Positions 8,072 through 14,685 of a DNA stretch of 54,371 nt are shown piece after piece. The DNA lies in assembly GCA_028287395.1 (NCBI GenBank), contig JAQBPR010000123.1, positions 1 through 54,371 on the forward strand, given 5' to 3'. The notes beneath the pieces were generated by a model. The model worked only from the letters and a program-made list of their open reading frames with translations, was not told the DNA's origin and did no database searches. Source of the DNA: Bacilli bacterium (GTDB taxonomy: Bacteria > Bacillota > Bacilli > Paenibacillales > NBRC-103111). How positions within the stretch are numbered: position 1 is the first letter of the stretch; each line of letters starts with the position of its first letter. The translations under genes and the position numbers were made by a program.

Positions 8072-8100
8072 ACTATAGCAAAAATAAACGGAGTTGTCTA
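8072..8100 (-). promoter_or_regulatory. sigma-A promoter of the Tad-like pilus operon
   Basis: TAGACA (8095-8100) and TATAGT (8072-8077) are separated by 17 bp on the minus strand. Transcription should start near 8065, leaving a leader of about 55 nt before the GTG at 8010. This is the only good promoter seen upstream of the pilus genes. Confidence 0.6.
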
Positions 8101-8176
8101 CAAATATTTTCCATATGGGAAAAAAGATTAAGCTGTTCCTGACTTTCATCCGATAATGACAATATAGATTCCCTTT

Positions 8177-8220
8177 TAGGATTGCATTCATTTTTCATTG
8201 TATATTATACTTTACTAGAA
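8177..8220 (+). promoter_or_regulatory. probable promoter of the pseudokinase gene
   Basis: TTGCAT followed about 18 bp later by TATACT fits a sigma-A promoter reading rightward, about 70 bp before the start codon. The A+T-rich context makes the exact -10 uncertain. Confidence 0.35.
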
Positions 8221-8279
8221 ATGTAAAACTAGACTCTTAGTGAACTCACAATACAGACATGAGAGGAAGGAATGCAAAC

Positions 8280-9530
8280 ATGAATCTATTCATCGGAAAA
8301 CGATATGTGGCCCATTCGCAAATACTAGCTTTATCCAACGGATTATTATATAACGGAGAAGATACCTCCTTGCAGCGTGAAGTGCTCCTATATACAACGA
8401 AAAATCAACAAGGAGCATCGGATGATGAATATGTCTGCAAGCTCAGGAAAGCTTCAACTTTAGCCCATGACGGATTTCTACATATTTTCGATACCTCATT
8501 TGAGGAAGATTCTATTCTAATCGTACTGAAATATATCCAAGGTAAACCATTGATTCATGGGCTGAAGCAGCAAATTTGGACATTTCCGCGGATCATCACA
8601 CTAGTTGCCGATTTAGGTGTGTCTATACTGGATGCTATGGAAGAACAAATCACTGGTTTTTCTGTAGCAGCTGAAAATTTATGGTTAAGCGAGGATGAGC
8701 GATTATCGGTTATTAATTATTGGGAAGACGGAGAACCGCAAACCATCGGGGCGATTGGATTATGCAATTTAATGATTCAGCTCTTTTCCGGATTGGCAGA
8801 AATCCAGGATCCCGACGAAGCCTTTGACACCTATCTTTATCGAGTCGGTCTTCATCAGGCTTCAGCGGAGCAAAAGGAAGCGCTCATCAAGCTGGTTAGA
8901 CGTGTTTATCAGGGGAAGGCATCCTTATCATCACTTATCTTTGGTCTTCAAGACCTGTCGCAAGCCAATAGATCAACCGAGAAGGAACAACCTGTAAATG
9001 CTCCAATTCCTGATGCCGCTGCTTTATCCAGACTTCAAACCCAACAACGGACTGCAACCGCTAATGTGATAATAGAAAGCATTCCGCCAGAGTCTGATTT
9101 TATGGTGGAAGAGACAATACCCTTCTACAAGAAAAAGCCGATCATCATTGCATCGAGCTTGATTGTTGTCATTCTTTTAATCTGGGTTCTATGGCCGCCT
9201 CACAAATCTGAACGGAATCCATCCATAACGGCTACCGATTCGAGTAATCCTGCCCAGGAAGCCACTCCGCAAATAACAGCGGAACCTCAACAGTCAACAG
9301 AAGCACCAGTCGACGGAGGACAGAGCCAGAATATCACAATTCCCAAACTTGTTGGAATGACACAGTCGGATGCGGAAAAACAAGCTTTATCCTTCGGGCT
9401 CCATTACAGCTTCGTAATTGAAGCCAACTCAGAGGCCAAAGGCATCGTATTCAAGCAAGACCCTGAACCTGATACCCCAGGAGTAAAAGGGGATAATATT
9501 AAGTTTTGGGTCAGTAAGGGCACCCCTTAA
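8280..9530 (+). CDS. membrane pseudokinase with PASTA domain
   Basis: This 416-residue protein resembles PknB/PrkC-type Ser/Thr kinases in layout: kinase-like domain (about 1-230), linker, transmembrane helix (288-305), Pro/Thr/Gln-rich stalk and one PASTA domain (about 350-416, IPKLVGMTQSDAEKQA). The catalytic residues are missing. The VAIK lysine is Tyr38 (REVLLYTT), the HRDLKPEN loop reads GFSVAAEN (126-133, Asp to Ser128 and Lys to Ala130), and DFG reads NYW (146-148). It should not phosphorylate substrates; it may sense peptidoglycan or scaffold. I chose the ATG at 8280, 9 nt after AGGAAGG, over one 21 nt earlier that has no RBS. It is divergent from the pilus operon, so the two may share control. 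Confidence 0.8.
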   Translation: MNLFIGKRYVAHSQILALSNGLLYNGEDTSLQREVLLYTTKNQQGASDDEYVCKLRKASTLAHDGFLHIFDTSFEEDSILIVLKYIQGKPLIHGLKQQIWTFPRIITLVADLGVSILDAMEEQITGFSVAAENLWLSEDERLSVINYWEDGEPQTIGAIGLCNLMIQLFSGLAEIQDPDEAFDTYLYRVGLHQASAEQKEALIKLVRRVYQGKASLSSLIFGLQDLSQANRSTEKEQPVNAPIPDAAALSRLQTQQRTATANVIIESIPPESDFMVEETIPFYKKKPIIIASSLIVVILLIWVLWPPHKSERNPSITATDSSNPAQEATPQITAEPQQSTEAPVDGGQSQNITIPKLVGMTQSDAEKQALSFGLHYSFVIEANSEAKGIVFKQDPEPDTPGVKGDNIKFWVSKGTP

Positions 9531-9557
9531 GCAAAACTGTAGGATTCCGTCCATCGC

Positions 9558-9606
9558 AAAAAAAACCGCGAGTCAAATGAACACTCGCGGCTTTCTTCGT
9601 TTTTTA
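9558..9606. terminator. bidirectional terminator between pseudokinase gene and GTPase remnant
   Basis: CCGCGAGT (9566-9573) pairs with ACTCGCGG (9583-9590), with A8 on the left and a T-rich run on the right. It can end transcription from both converging sides. Confidence 0.75.
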
Positions 9607-9873
9607 TCCTTGAAGCGCCTTGCGAAAGCTTAGGATATACTTTGCTTGATCAAGCGGATTGACCCCTCGACGAGGACGTTCAACAATAAAGTCTGCAGGG
9701 CATTCTTCATAGCCTGAAAAAAATGTTGCGAATGTGGCGCGGCCTTTGGTTAACGAACTAATCTGCATGGATAATCTTCCAAATCGCACTTGCAGACCAT
9801 AACGGGTCTTCAACACACTCGTCAATACTTCGAGTTGAATCGGTCCCATGACTTTAATATGCAATTCTCGTTT
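9604..9873 (-). pseudogene. remnant of a TetM/EF-G-like ribosomal-protection GTPase
   Basis: The frame reads ELHIKVMGPIQLEVLTSVLKTRYGLQVRFG, broken here for brevity into ELHIKVMGPIQ and LEVLTSVLKTRYGL, which matches domain III of translational GTPases of the TetM-like family. It continues immediately with SLTKGRATFATFFSGYEECP and PRRGVNPLDQAKYIL, typical of the extreme C-terminus. The G domain and domain II are absent, and domain IV and most of domain V are deleted in frame. It has no proper start (only TTG at 9864) and the frame runs upstream into the 84-bp palindrome at 9909-9992. I call it a decayed gene; a surviving function of the fragment is unlikely. Confidence 0.7.
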
Positions 9874-9908
9874 TAGCGAGCAGTATCGACTCGCCCTTTC
9901 GGTTACAA

Positions 9909-9992
9909 GGATAAACGGCTACGCCGTCTTTTACACTGCTAACACGCAACCAATATTGTTGCGCGTTAGCAGTAAGACGGTAGCGTTTGTCC
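9909..9992. repeat. 84-bp imperfect palindrome
   Basis: The left arm GGATAAACGGCTACGCCG is matched by a right arm ending in AAGACGGTAGCGTTTGTCC with a few gaps. The inner arms CTGCTAACACGCAAC and GTTGCGCGTTAGCAG pair almost perfectly around a loop of about 7 nt. It lies at the broken edge of the GTPase remnant. It looks like a dispersed palindromic repeat or MITE-like element. I see no second copy in this window. Confidence 0.65.
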
Positions 9993-9997
9993 AAAAA

Positions 9998-10294
9998 TTA
10001 TTGAATGGCTTCTAAATAATGATCTTTGCAAAAAGCAGTTACGACTTCTTTTTCATCGTCTTCCATCTCCAGATCGAGATATTGTTCTGTCTTATTTTCG
10101 AAAAATTCGTATTTTATTATCTCTGATCGGCCTTCATCTACTAGATACACAACCTTTAGGTAAAGCCCGTTTTCAGAGTATAAATCGTCATCCTCAGGTA
10201 CCTCAATGCCTAGCACAAATTCATAACGCTCACCTGTCAAAATACCAAATGGGTCTTTTATAATTTCCACAGAAAATTCATTAATAGTTAACAT
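9998..10294 (-). CDS. small acidic protein, DUF6509-like, 98 aa
   Basis: The product starts MLTINEFSVEIIKDPFGILTGERY and is rich in Asp and Glu, with alternating hydrophobic strands (YEFVLGIEV, LYLKVVYLV). It reminds me of the DUF6509 family of small Bacillales proteins, from memory only. No signal peptide or membrane segment is present. I prefer the ATG at 10294 because GGAAG precedes it; an ATG at 10321 overlaps the stop of the upstream VOC gene (ATGA) but has no ribosome binding site. It is probably cotranscribed with that gene. Function unknown. Confidence 0.65.
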   Translation of the reverse strand: MLTINEFSVEIIKDPFGILTGERYEFVLGIEVPEDDDLYSENGLYLKVVYLVDEGRSEIIKYEFFENKTEQYLDLEMEDDEKEVVTAFCKDHYLEAIQ

Positions 10295-10317
10295 ATCATC
10301 TTCCTTTCGATTCAATT

Positions 10318-10707
10318 TCATTTTTGATAATTAAGAAGCCAACCGATCCCATATTTATCGGTAACATTGGCATGTATAGCTCCCCAAAATGTATCTTGCA
10401 ATTCTAAAGAAGCATGCCCGTCCACAATTAACGAAGCGTATACTCTTCTAATTTCTGCTTCATTCTCAAACTCTAATGTTATTTTGACATTATCGCCTTT
10501 AGTTACACTGCCGAAAACATCTGAAAAATGAATGATGCTTTCTCCAAGATGAAGTTCAACATGCAAATACTTGCCTTCATGGCCCTTAAACATTTCAATA
10601 CTATCCGCCAGCTGAACATTTTTTATTTCCCCGCCAAAAATACCTTGATAATACTCGATTACTTCTTTGCAGTGATCGACAAATAAATATGGATTTGCGC
10701 TTTTCAT
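10318..10707 (-). CDS. VOC superfamily / PhnB-like protein
   Basis: This 129-residue protein has the two beta-alpha-beta-beta-beta modules of the glyoxalase/VOC fold (residues 3-60 and 70-127). MKSANPYLFVDHCKEVIEYYQ is the usual PhnB-like opening, and FWGAIHANVTDKYGIGWLL the usual close, in which D(R/K)xGxxW is conserved. PhnB-type proteins are often annotated as glyoxalase or bleomycin-resistance-like, but no substrate can be named. The start is preceded by AGGAGGC. The downstream small gene overlaps or nearly abuts its stop. Confidence 0.85.
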   Translation of the reverse strand: MKSANPYLFVDHCKEVIEYYQGIFGGEIKNVQLADSIEMFKGHEGKYLHVELHLGESIIHFSDVFGSVTKGDNVKITLEFENEAEIRRVYASLIVDGHASLELQDTFWGAIHANVTDKYGIGWLLNYQK

Positions 10708-10725
10708 TATGCCTCCTACAATAAG

Positions 10726-10753
10726 ATATTATAATCTTTAAGAGTGTGTTCAA
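10726..10753 (-). promoter_or_regulatory. possible promoter of the VOC gene
   Basis: TTGAAC (10748-10753) and TAATAT (10726-10731) lie 16 bp apart on the minus strand, about 20 bp before the ribosome binding site. A better -10 (TATAAT) overlaps but is then too close to the -35. Confidence 0.35.
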
Positions 10754-10949
10754 AGTATAGCTATGTTGCGTAATGAATGAGCTTCTTGAATTGACGAAGG
10801 GGGAACCTCATTTTCAAAGTCGGCACGTAAACTTTACAAGCACACCCATTACTCCTCGTCGCCATTTTTTGAACAAATCCATTAACATTATCTCACAGAT
10901 TTTAAGTTATAAACATACTAAATCCAGTCGCTCAGCCTCCATAATGATT
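10754..10949. other. non-coding stretch without recognisable content
   Basis: Short open frames here have no ribosome binding site and no family resemblance. I see no terminator, repeat or operator until the large palindrome begins at about 10950. Confidence 0.4.
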
Positions 10950-11181
10950 GTAGTATAGCTTTTCAAGGGCTGTCTAAACAAAAAAAGGCGTTGAGGAACC
11001 TGAAGTGAAAGATTTGTATGTCGAGCGTAGAGTTTACGCGCCACCTTTGAAAATGCATCGTTTCCTTCGTCTAATAAGAGGATGCAGTTTCAAGCAGTGG
11101 CCGAAGCCGATATACATATCTGTAACATCGAGGTTTCTCAACAGCCTGAGCTGTTTGATTTACAGCTGTTTTTTATACTAT
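10950..11181. repeat. large (about 230-bp) imperfect palindromic element
   Basis: Matching arms run inward from TAGTATA (10951) / TATACTA (11174), through GGGCTGT / ACAGCT, AGGCGTTGAGGAACC (10986-11000) / GGTTTCTCAACAGCCT (11132-11146), and GATTTGTATGTCGAGC / GCCGATATACATATC. The innermost pair is CACCTTTGAAAATGCATC / GATGCAGTTTCAAGCAGTG, around a loop at 11060-11080. The element has no coding frame of note. It resembles a MITE or a palindromic repeat. It begins 3 bp after the stop codon of the DUF2935 gene, so it would form a long hairpin in that transcript's 3' end. Confidence 0.7.
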
Positions 11182-11183
11182 GT

Positions 11184-11996
11184 CTAATGGATTAACAAGG
11201 GATTTCCCTTTCCAGTTAATGCGCGGTCAAACATTTCAATAATTTCTAAAAACCGTTCTGCTTCACGGAATACATGATCCGCTAACAGAGGATGGATAAT
11301 ACTCTTTATTTTACATTGATCAATAAGATCCCTTGCGGTTTGCTTAAAATCCCTCAATGATTTGACGGATACTTTGTTCTGATCGAGAAATTGACCCAGC
11401 AGCGGATTGGTTTGAGATTGCGGGCGCATGGAATCTAAATCCCTCGCTTGAAACAGCAATTGATCGAAATCATGACTAAATTCACGAGCTTGCTCAACAA
11501 GCTTGCGCTCGGAAGGATCAAGCAGGTGCCCGATGAATTTGGCATGATCCGCCATTATTCTTAAGAAAAATACGTTTTCATCGATGATCGCATCCGCTAG
11601 TGTTTCAAGTTTACCTTGGTTCAATTCTTCTAAACGATTTCTAAAGTAAAATGCCTCTCTGCTTATATGATCTACTAGTAATGGAAAGTTGTTTTGTCCC
11701 GGAAGCTGGCAGGTTAGCAGAAGTCCCAATATTTTTCTTTTAAATGCCCAGATATGGGATGCGGCAGTATGAACTTCAACGTTAAACTTCTGGATAGTAG
11801 AGGGGTCAGTATCTAAACGAAAGGAATGGGATCGCTGCTCAATTCCTTCAAATAATTTGTAAAAGTAATTTGCATCGTTAATAAGCTGGGTATCCTCACA
11901 TCGAAAACCTAACCTCAAGAAAAATGAATGTTCTTTCATAATACGGGACCAAAATCTTATTTCATCTAAAGATCGAGCAACAAACGCATCCGACAT
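11184..11996 (-). CDS. DUF2935 protein, 270 aa
   Basis: The protein contains two helical, His-rich repeats: IRFWSRIMKEHSFFLRLGF near the start and FFLRIMADHAKFIGHLLDP in the second half. This is the DUF2935 pattern of Bacillus and Clostridium proteins, a ferritin-like four-helix fold with conserved E and H residues that suggest metal binding. The start MSDAFVARS is preceded by GGAGG at 7 nt; an in-frame ATG 30 nt earlier lies before the ribosome binding site. It follows the CDF metal transporter by 57 bp on the same strand, which fits a metal-related role, though no function is established. Confidence 0.8.
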   Translation of the reverse strand: MSDAFVARSLDEIRFWSRIMKEHSFFLRLGFRCEDTQLINDANYFYKLFEGIEQRSHSFRLDTDPSTIQKFNVEVHTAASHIWAFKRKILGLLLTCQLPGQNNFPLLVDHISREAFYFRNRLEELNQGKLETLADAIIDENVFFLRIMADHAKFIGHLLDPSERKLVEQAREFSHDFDQLLFQARDLDSMRPQSQTNPLLGQFLDQNKVSVKSLRDFKQTARDLIDQCKIKSIIHPLLADHVFREAERFLEIIEMFDRALTGKGNPLLIH

Positions 11997-12053
11997 TGCT
12001 TTTCCTCCTGTTACCACGTTTTTCACATGATATGCAGATAAGGCTAGGCAGGT

Positions 12054-12968
12054 TCAACTTTCGCTCTTACGAGAATTCTCCGTACTATACCAAGGATTTA
12101 AATGTACTAAAACTTCATCTACATCCGGATGATTTTCGATAATTTTATTGCGAATTAAGCGGCTAATATCATGTCCTTCTTTAACGGTAAGATCCCCAGG
12201 CACGCTGACTCTTGCATCTACAAGAATATAATGACCGTGTTCTCTTGCCCTTAATCGGTCAATTGATTTTACTTGAGAAATCGATTGAATCAGCAGGACG
12301 TACTGATTTTGTTTATCCTGTGATACATTTTTTTCCATTAAAATATCAGTCGTTTCCAGCGCCATGCGAATAACCAATTTCATGATGAAAATGGAGACTA
12401 TGATTCCTGCAAAAGGATCACCGTATGCAAGAAATTCAATTTTAAAATAATCGCCTATAAGCGCAAGTCCGATGCCGAATACGACTGCGATCGATGCATA
12501 GACATCGGCAAGATGATCATTGGCCGTTGCGATTAATCCTTTACTTCTTACCTTTTCCCCAATACGGATCGTATAAGAATAAAGCGCTTGTTTCCAGACA
12601 AGTGAAATTAAACCTGCCAAGAAAGCAATGCCACTAGCTACTGAAGGGGGTTCAAAAAAAGCTTTGATCGATTCAAAGGCAATAAAGAGCGCAGCTAATC
12701 CTAAAATCAAAGCAACCAAACCTGAACTCAATACTTCTGCTTTTCCATGTCCATAAGGGTGGTCTGCATCGGCCGGTTTTTTAGAAATCTGCATCGAAAT
12801 AAAAGCTGCGGTGCTCGCAATCACATCGCCTGCATTATGTACGCCATCCGCAATAAGAACTTGGCTATGGAATAAAAAACCAACGGCCAGCTTTAAGAAC
12901 ATTAGAAAAATATTGCTTATAAGACTTACCCAAATGGCAAAATTAGATCGACTTTTATCCGTAGCCAT
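12054..12968 (-). CDS. CDF family divalent metal cation efflux transporter
   Basis: This 304-residue protein has six transmembrane helices and a C-terminal cytoplasmic metal-sensing domain (about 215-295). The transport-site ligands are visible: D41..H44..D48 in ADGVHNAGD, and H152 and D155 in NDHLAD. DHPYGHGKAE (69-78) is the conserved loop motif. CDF proteins exchange Zn2+, Fe2+, Mn2+ or Co2+ for protons across the membrane. The exact metal cannot be read from this; a DxxxH/HxxxD mix is seen in Zn and Fe exporters. The ribosome binding site is GGGAGGGA. It is preceded by a promoter, a 16-codon leader ORF and an intrinsic terminator, so expression is probably controlled by attenuation. Confidence 0.9.
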   Translation of the reverse strand: MATDKSRSNFAIWVSLISNIFLMFLKLAVGFLFHSQVLIADGVHNAGDVIASTAAFISMQISKKPADADHPYGHGKAEVLSSGLVALILGLAALFIAFESIKAFFEPPSVASGIAFLAGLISLVWKQALYSYTIRIGEKVRSKGLIATANDHLADVYASIAVVFGIGLALIGDYFKIEFLAYGDPFAGIIVSIFIMKLVIRMALETTDILMEKNVSQDKQNQYVLLIQSISQVKSIDRLRAREHGHYILVDARVSVPGDLTVKEGHDISRLIRNKIIENHPDVDEVLVHLNPWYSTENSRKSES

Positions 12969-13004
12969 AACTTATTCCCTCCCCCATATATATTGCCCTC
13001 AGGA

Positions 13005-13039
13005 AACAAAAAAACCTTGACCGCTTATGGTCAAGGTTT
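13005..13039 (-). terminator. intrinsic terminator in the leader of the CDF gene
   Basis: On the minus strand AAACCTTGACC (13029-13039) and GGTCAAGGTTT (13012-13022) form an 11-bp stem with a 6-nt loop, followed by T residues. It lies between the promoter at 13112-13140 and the CDF gene, so it would act as an attenuator. The stop codon of the leader ORF sits inside the first arm. Confidence 0.75.
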
Positions 13040-13081
13040 ATAATCTTTTATAGTTTGTTTACATTCAGATCCGTTTATCAT
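13031..13081 (-). CDS. putative 16-codon leader peptide upstream of the CDF gene
   Basis: ATG at 13081, 5 nt after GGTGA, opens the frame MINGSECKQTIKDYKP, whose TGA stop falls inside the first arm of the terminator. A ribosome translating or stalling here would decide whether the terminator forms. The peptide holds one Cys, one Asp, one Glu and three Lys and does not run on a single amino acid, so classical amino-acid attenuation is not obvious. This is a sequence-based proposal. Confidence 0.45.
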   Translation of the reverse strand: MINGSECKQTIKDYKP

Positions 13082-13111
13082 ATCATTCACCACTTTATTA
13101 AAAGTCGCTTT

Positions 13112-13140
13112 ACTATATCATATTTGGAAAAGGTAAGCAA
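13112..13140 (-). promoter_or_regulatory. sigma-A promoter of the CDF gene
   Basis: TTGCTT (13135-13140) and TATAGT (13112-13117) are exactly 17 bp apart on the minus strand. The start would be near 13105, about 135 nt before the CDF start codon. Confidence 0.65.
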
Positions 13141-13157
13141 GAATTGTACTTTTCACT

Positions 13158-13191
13158 AAAAAATAACCCGCAAGCACCGGGCCGCGGGTCA
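13158..13191 (-). terminator. hairpin followed by T-rich run
   Basis: On the minus strand ACCCGC and GCGGGT enclose a GC-rich loop and are followed by TATTTTTT. It lies too far from the MBL gene to be its main terminator. A TATAAT at about 13225 upstream raises the chance of a short untranslated RNA (see findings). The rest of 13192-13327 shows nothing else I can name. Confidence 0.45.
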
Positions 13192-13319
13192 AAAATATAT
13201 TTTAAAAAAGGGGGGTTGTTTATTATTATAGGCTAACATTATTAAAAGAACATAAAGCGCATGTTACATTTTGATTACAAATAGGCAGGATAAGCGATGC
13301 TGGGAGTCGATTCAATCGA

Positions 13320-13346
13320 ATACAAAAGGGGACATCCGGTGTCCCC
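13320..13346 (-). terminator. terminator of the MBL-fold gene
   Basis: On the minus strand GGGGACA and TGTCCCC form a 7-bp stem with a 5-nt loop, followed by TTTTGTATT. It starts 8 bp after the stop codon. Confidence 0.7.
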
Positions 13347-13353
13347 CTCTGCA

Positions 13354-13977
13354 CTATACGTATGGATTGTTCGCTTTCTCATAACCAATGGTGGTTCGCG
13401 GACCATGTCCGGGATAAACCTTCACGTCATCATTCAGCTTGAATAATTTATTATGAATGGAATCGAGTAATGCACGATCACTGCCGCCTGCTAAATCCGT
13501 GCGCCCCACCGACATTTTAAATAAAACATCCCCGCTGAATAAATGGTTTTCCCATAAAAAGCTAACACTTCCCGGCGAATGTCCGGGTGTATGCATTACC
13601 TTAAAGCTGCAGCCCAGGAATTCCAGGACCTGACCCTCGTCTAGTGCAAACTCTGCCGCTTCCGTTGTAATCGGGGATGTAACATCCGACCAACGAGCAG
13701 AGCCGTTTTTCTTCGCGTCGGTCAGCCAATCCGCCTCAAGATCATGAAGATAAACCGGACAGCCCTTCAATTTACGAATTTCATCCACTCCGCCAATATG
13801 ATCAAAATGAGCATGCGTCAACAAAATCGCTTCCACTTCTAAGTCTGCTAATCTGCGTATCAGGGACTGCGGGTTCATACCCGGGTCAATAATGACAGCT
13901 TTTTTGCGTTCCATATCCGTAAGCAAGTATGCATTGGTTTGTAGGGGTCCCAAAGATAGGGATTCAATACTGATCAT
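13354..13977 (-). CDS. MBL-fold metallohydrolase, YqgX/glyoxalase II-like
   Basis: This 207-residue protein is the right size for the small glyoxalase II-like hydrolases of Bacillales. The metal motif HAHFDH is at 55-60 (H55, H57, D59, H60). Further ligands are in HTPGHSPGSV, FSGDVLF and YPGHGPRTTIG. Such enzymes hydrolyse thioesters (S-lactoylglutathione or bacillithiol analogues) in the cytoplasm, but the substrate is unproved. The start lies 10 bp after the thioredoxin-like gene, and its AGGA ribosome binding site overlaps that gene's stop. The two genes probably form an operon ending at the terminator near 13330. Confidence 0.85.
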   Translation of the reverse strand: MISIESLSLGPLQTNAYLLTDMERKKAVIIDPGMNPQSLIRRLADLEVEAILLTHAHFDHIGGVDEIRKLKGCPVYLHDLEADWLTDAKKNGSARWSDVTSPITTEAAEFALDEGQVLEFLGCSFKVMHTPGHSPGSVSFLWENHLFSGDVLFKMSVGRTDLAGGSDRALLDSIHNKLFKLNDDVKVYPGHGPRTTIGYEKANNPYV

Positions 13978-13987
13978 GGCTTTGGTC

Positions 13988-14554
13988 CTATAACGAAGAG
14001 ATCAAGTCGCGCAATTCACTAACAATAATCGCTTGATAACCCGTGCCTTCACCGTATTGTTTACCCATTTCTGCGCGCGCAACTCCGATTTTCTCATTAT
14101 AATCCGCCGCTTCGCGATCTGGATTGTTCTTTTTAAACTCTTTCATAATCGCCTGTACGTGCTGTGGACGCGGTCCCCAATGTCCTAATACTACTCCACT
14201 CGTATCTGTAAAAATAACGATGGGAATGGCTCTTCCGCCCATGGTCAGAAACTGATCAATCGTCTCCAAATGCTGTTCCATAATCAATACTTCAACTGGA
14301 ATACCGCTATTCTCTAAAGCACGAAATACGACAGGCACATTGCGAACTACGTCGCCGCACCATTCTGCGCTTATAATTAAGCAGCGCAGATCATCACGAT
14401 TTTTTAAGGAAGCAAAATATTCTTCATCTTCTTTGCTTTCCCAAGTAAAGCTGTTGTACCAATTCAAGAAGCCTTCCTTATTCTTCTCCATTCCATCGAT
14501 AAATTGCTGCGGCTTAATTCCTGTTCTTAGCTTTGCTGATAAACTAATTGCCAT
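13988..14554 (-). CDS. thioredoxin-family protein with a single active-site Cys
   Basis: This 188-residue protein matches the thioredoxin-like family with the opening SAEWCGDV. The usual WCGDC or WCxxC redox pair reads W65-C66-G67-D68-V69, so the second cysteine is missing and disulfide exchange by the classic route is not possible. A thioredoxin fold continues to the cis-Pro region (RAIPIVIF near 107-114). The start MAISLSAK is preceded by GGGAGG; the ATG 15 nt earlier lies before the ribosome binding site. It is cotranscribed with the MBL-fold gene, suggesting thiol metabolism. Confidence 0.8.
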   Translation of the reverse strand: MAISLSAKLRTGIKPQQFIDGMEKNKEGFLNWYNSFTWESKEDEEYFASLKNRDDLRCLIISAEWCGDVVRNVPVVFRALENSGIPVEVLIMEQHLETIDQFLTMGGRAIPIVIFTDTSGVVLGHWGPRPQHVQAIMKEFKKNNPDREAADYNEKIGVARAEMGKQYGEGTGYQAIIVSELRDLISSL

Positions 14555-14685
14555 TTGAATGCCTCCCATGGGTAGTTTTCATCGTTTGTATGGGTAGAAA
14601 ACTCCGTATATTTTATCTCACACTTCTGTTTTAGTTTACCAAATATATGAACAAGAGTCCAAATAGACGTCTTTTACTTGACGCT

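Noticed and set aside
7985-8100. Cyclic di-GMP riboswitch in the pilus leader
   Set aside because: GACGCAAA occurs but the rest of the class I core and its second stem are absent.
9909-9992. CRISPR repeat or terminator
   Set aside because: Single palindrome without spacers; no T-tract follows either arm.
10773-11187. Two plus-strand ORFs of about 60 residues in the gap after the VOC gene
   Set aside because: No ribosome binding sites; the second lies inside the large palindrome, which explains its open frame.
12968-13140. yybP-ykoY manganese or NiCo riboswitch upstream of the CDF gene
   Set aside because: The leader is only about 135 nt and lacks the conserved core motifs of either class.
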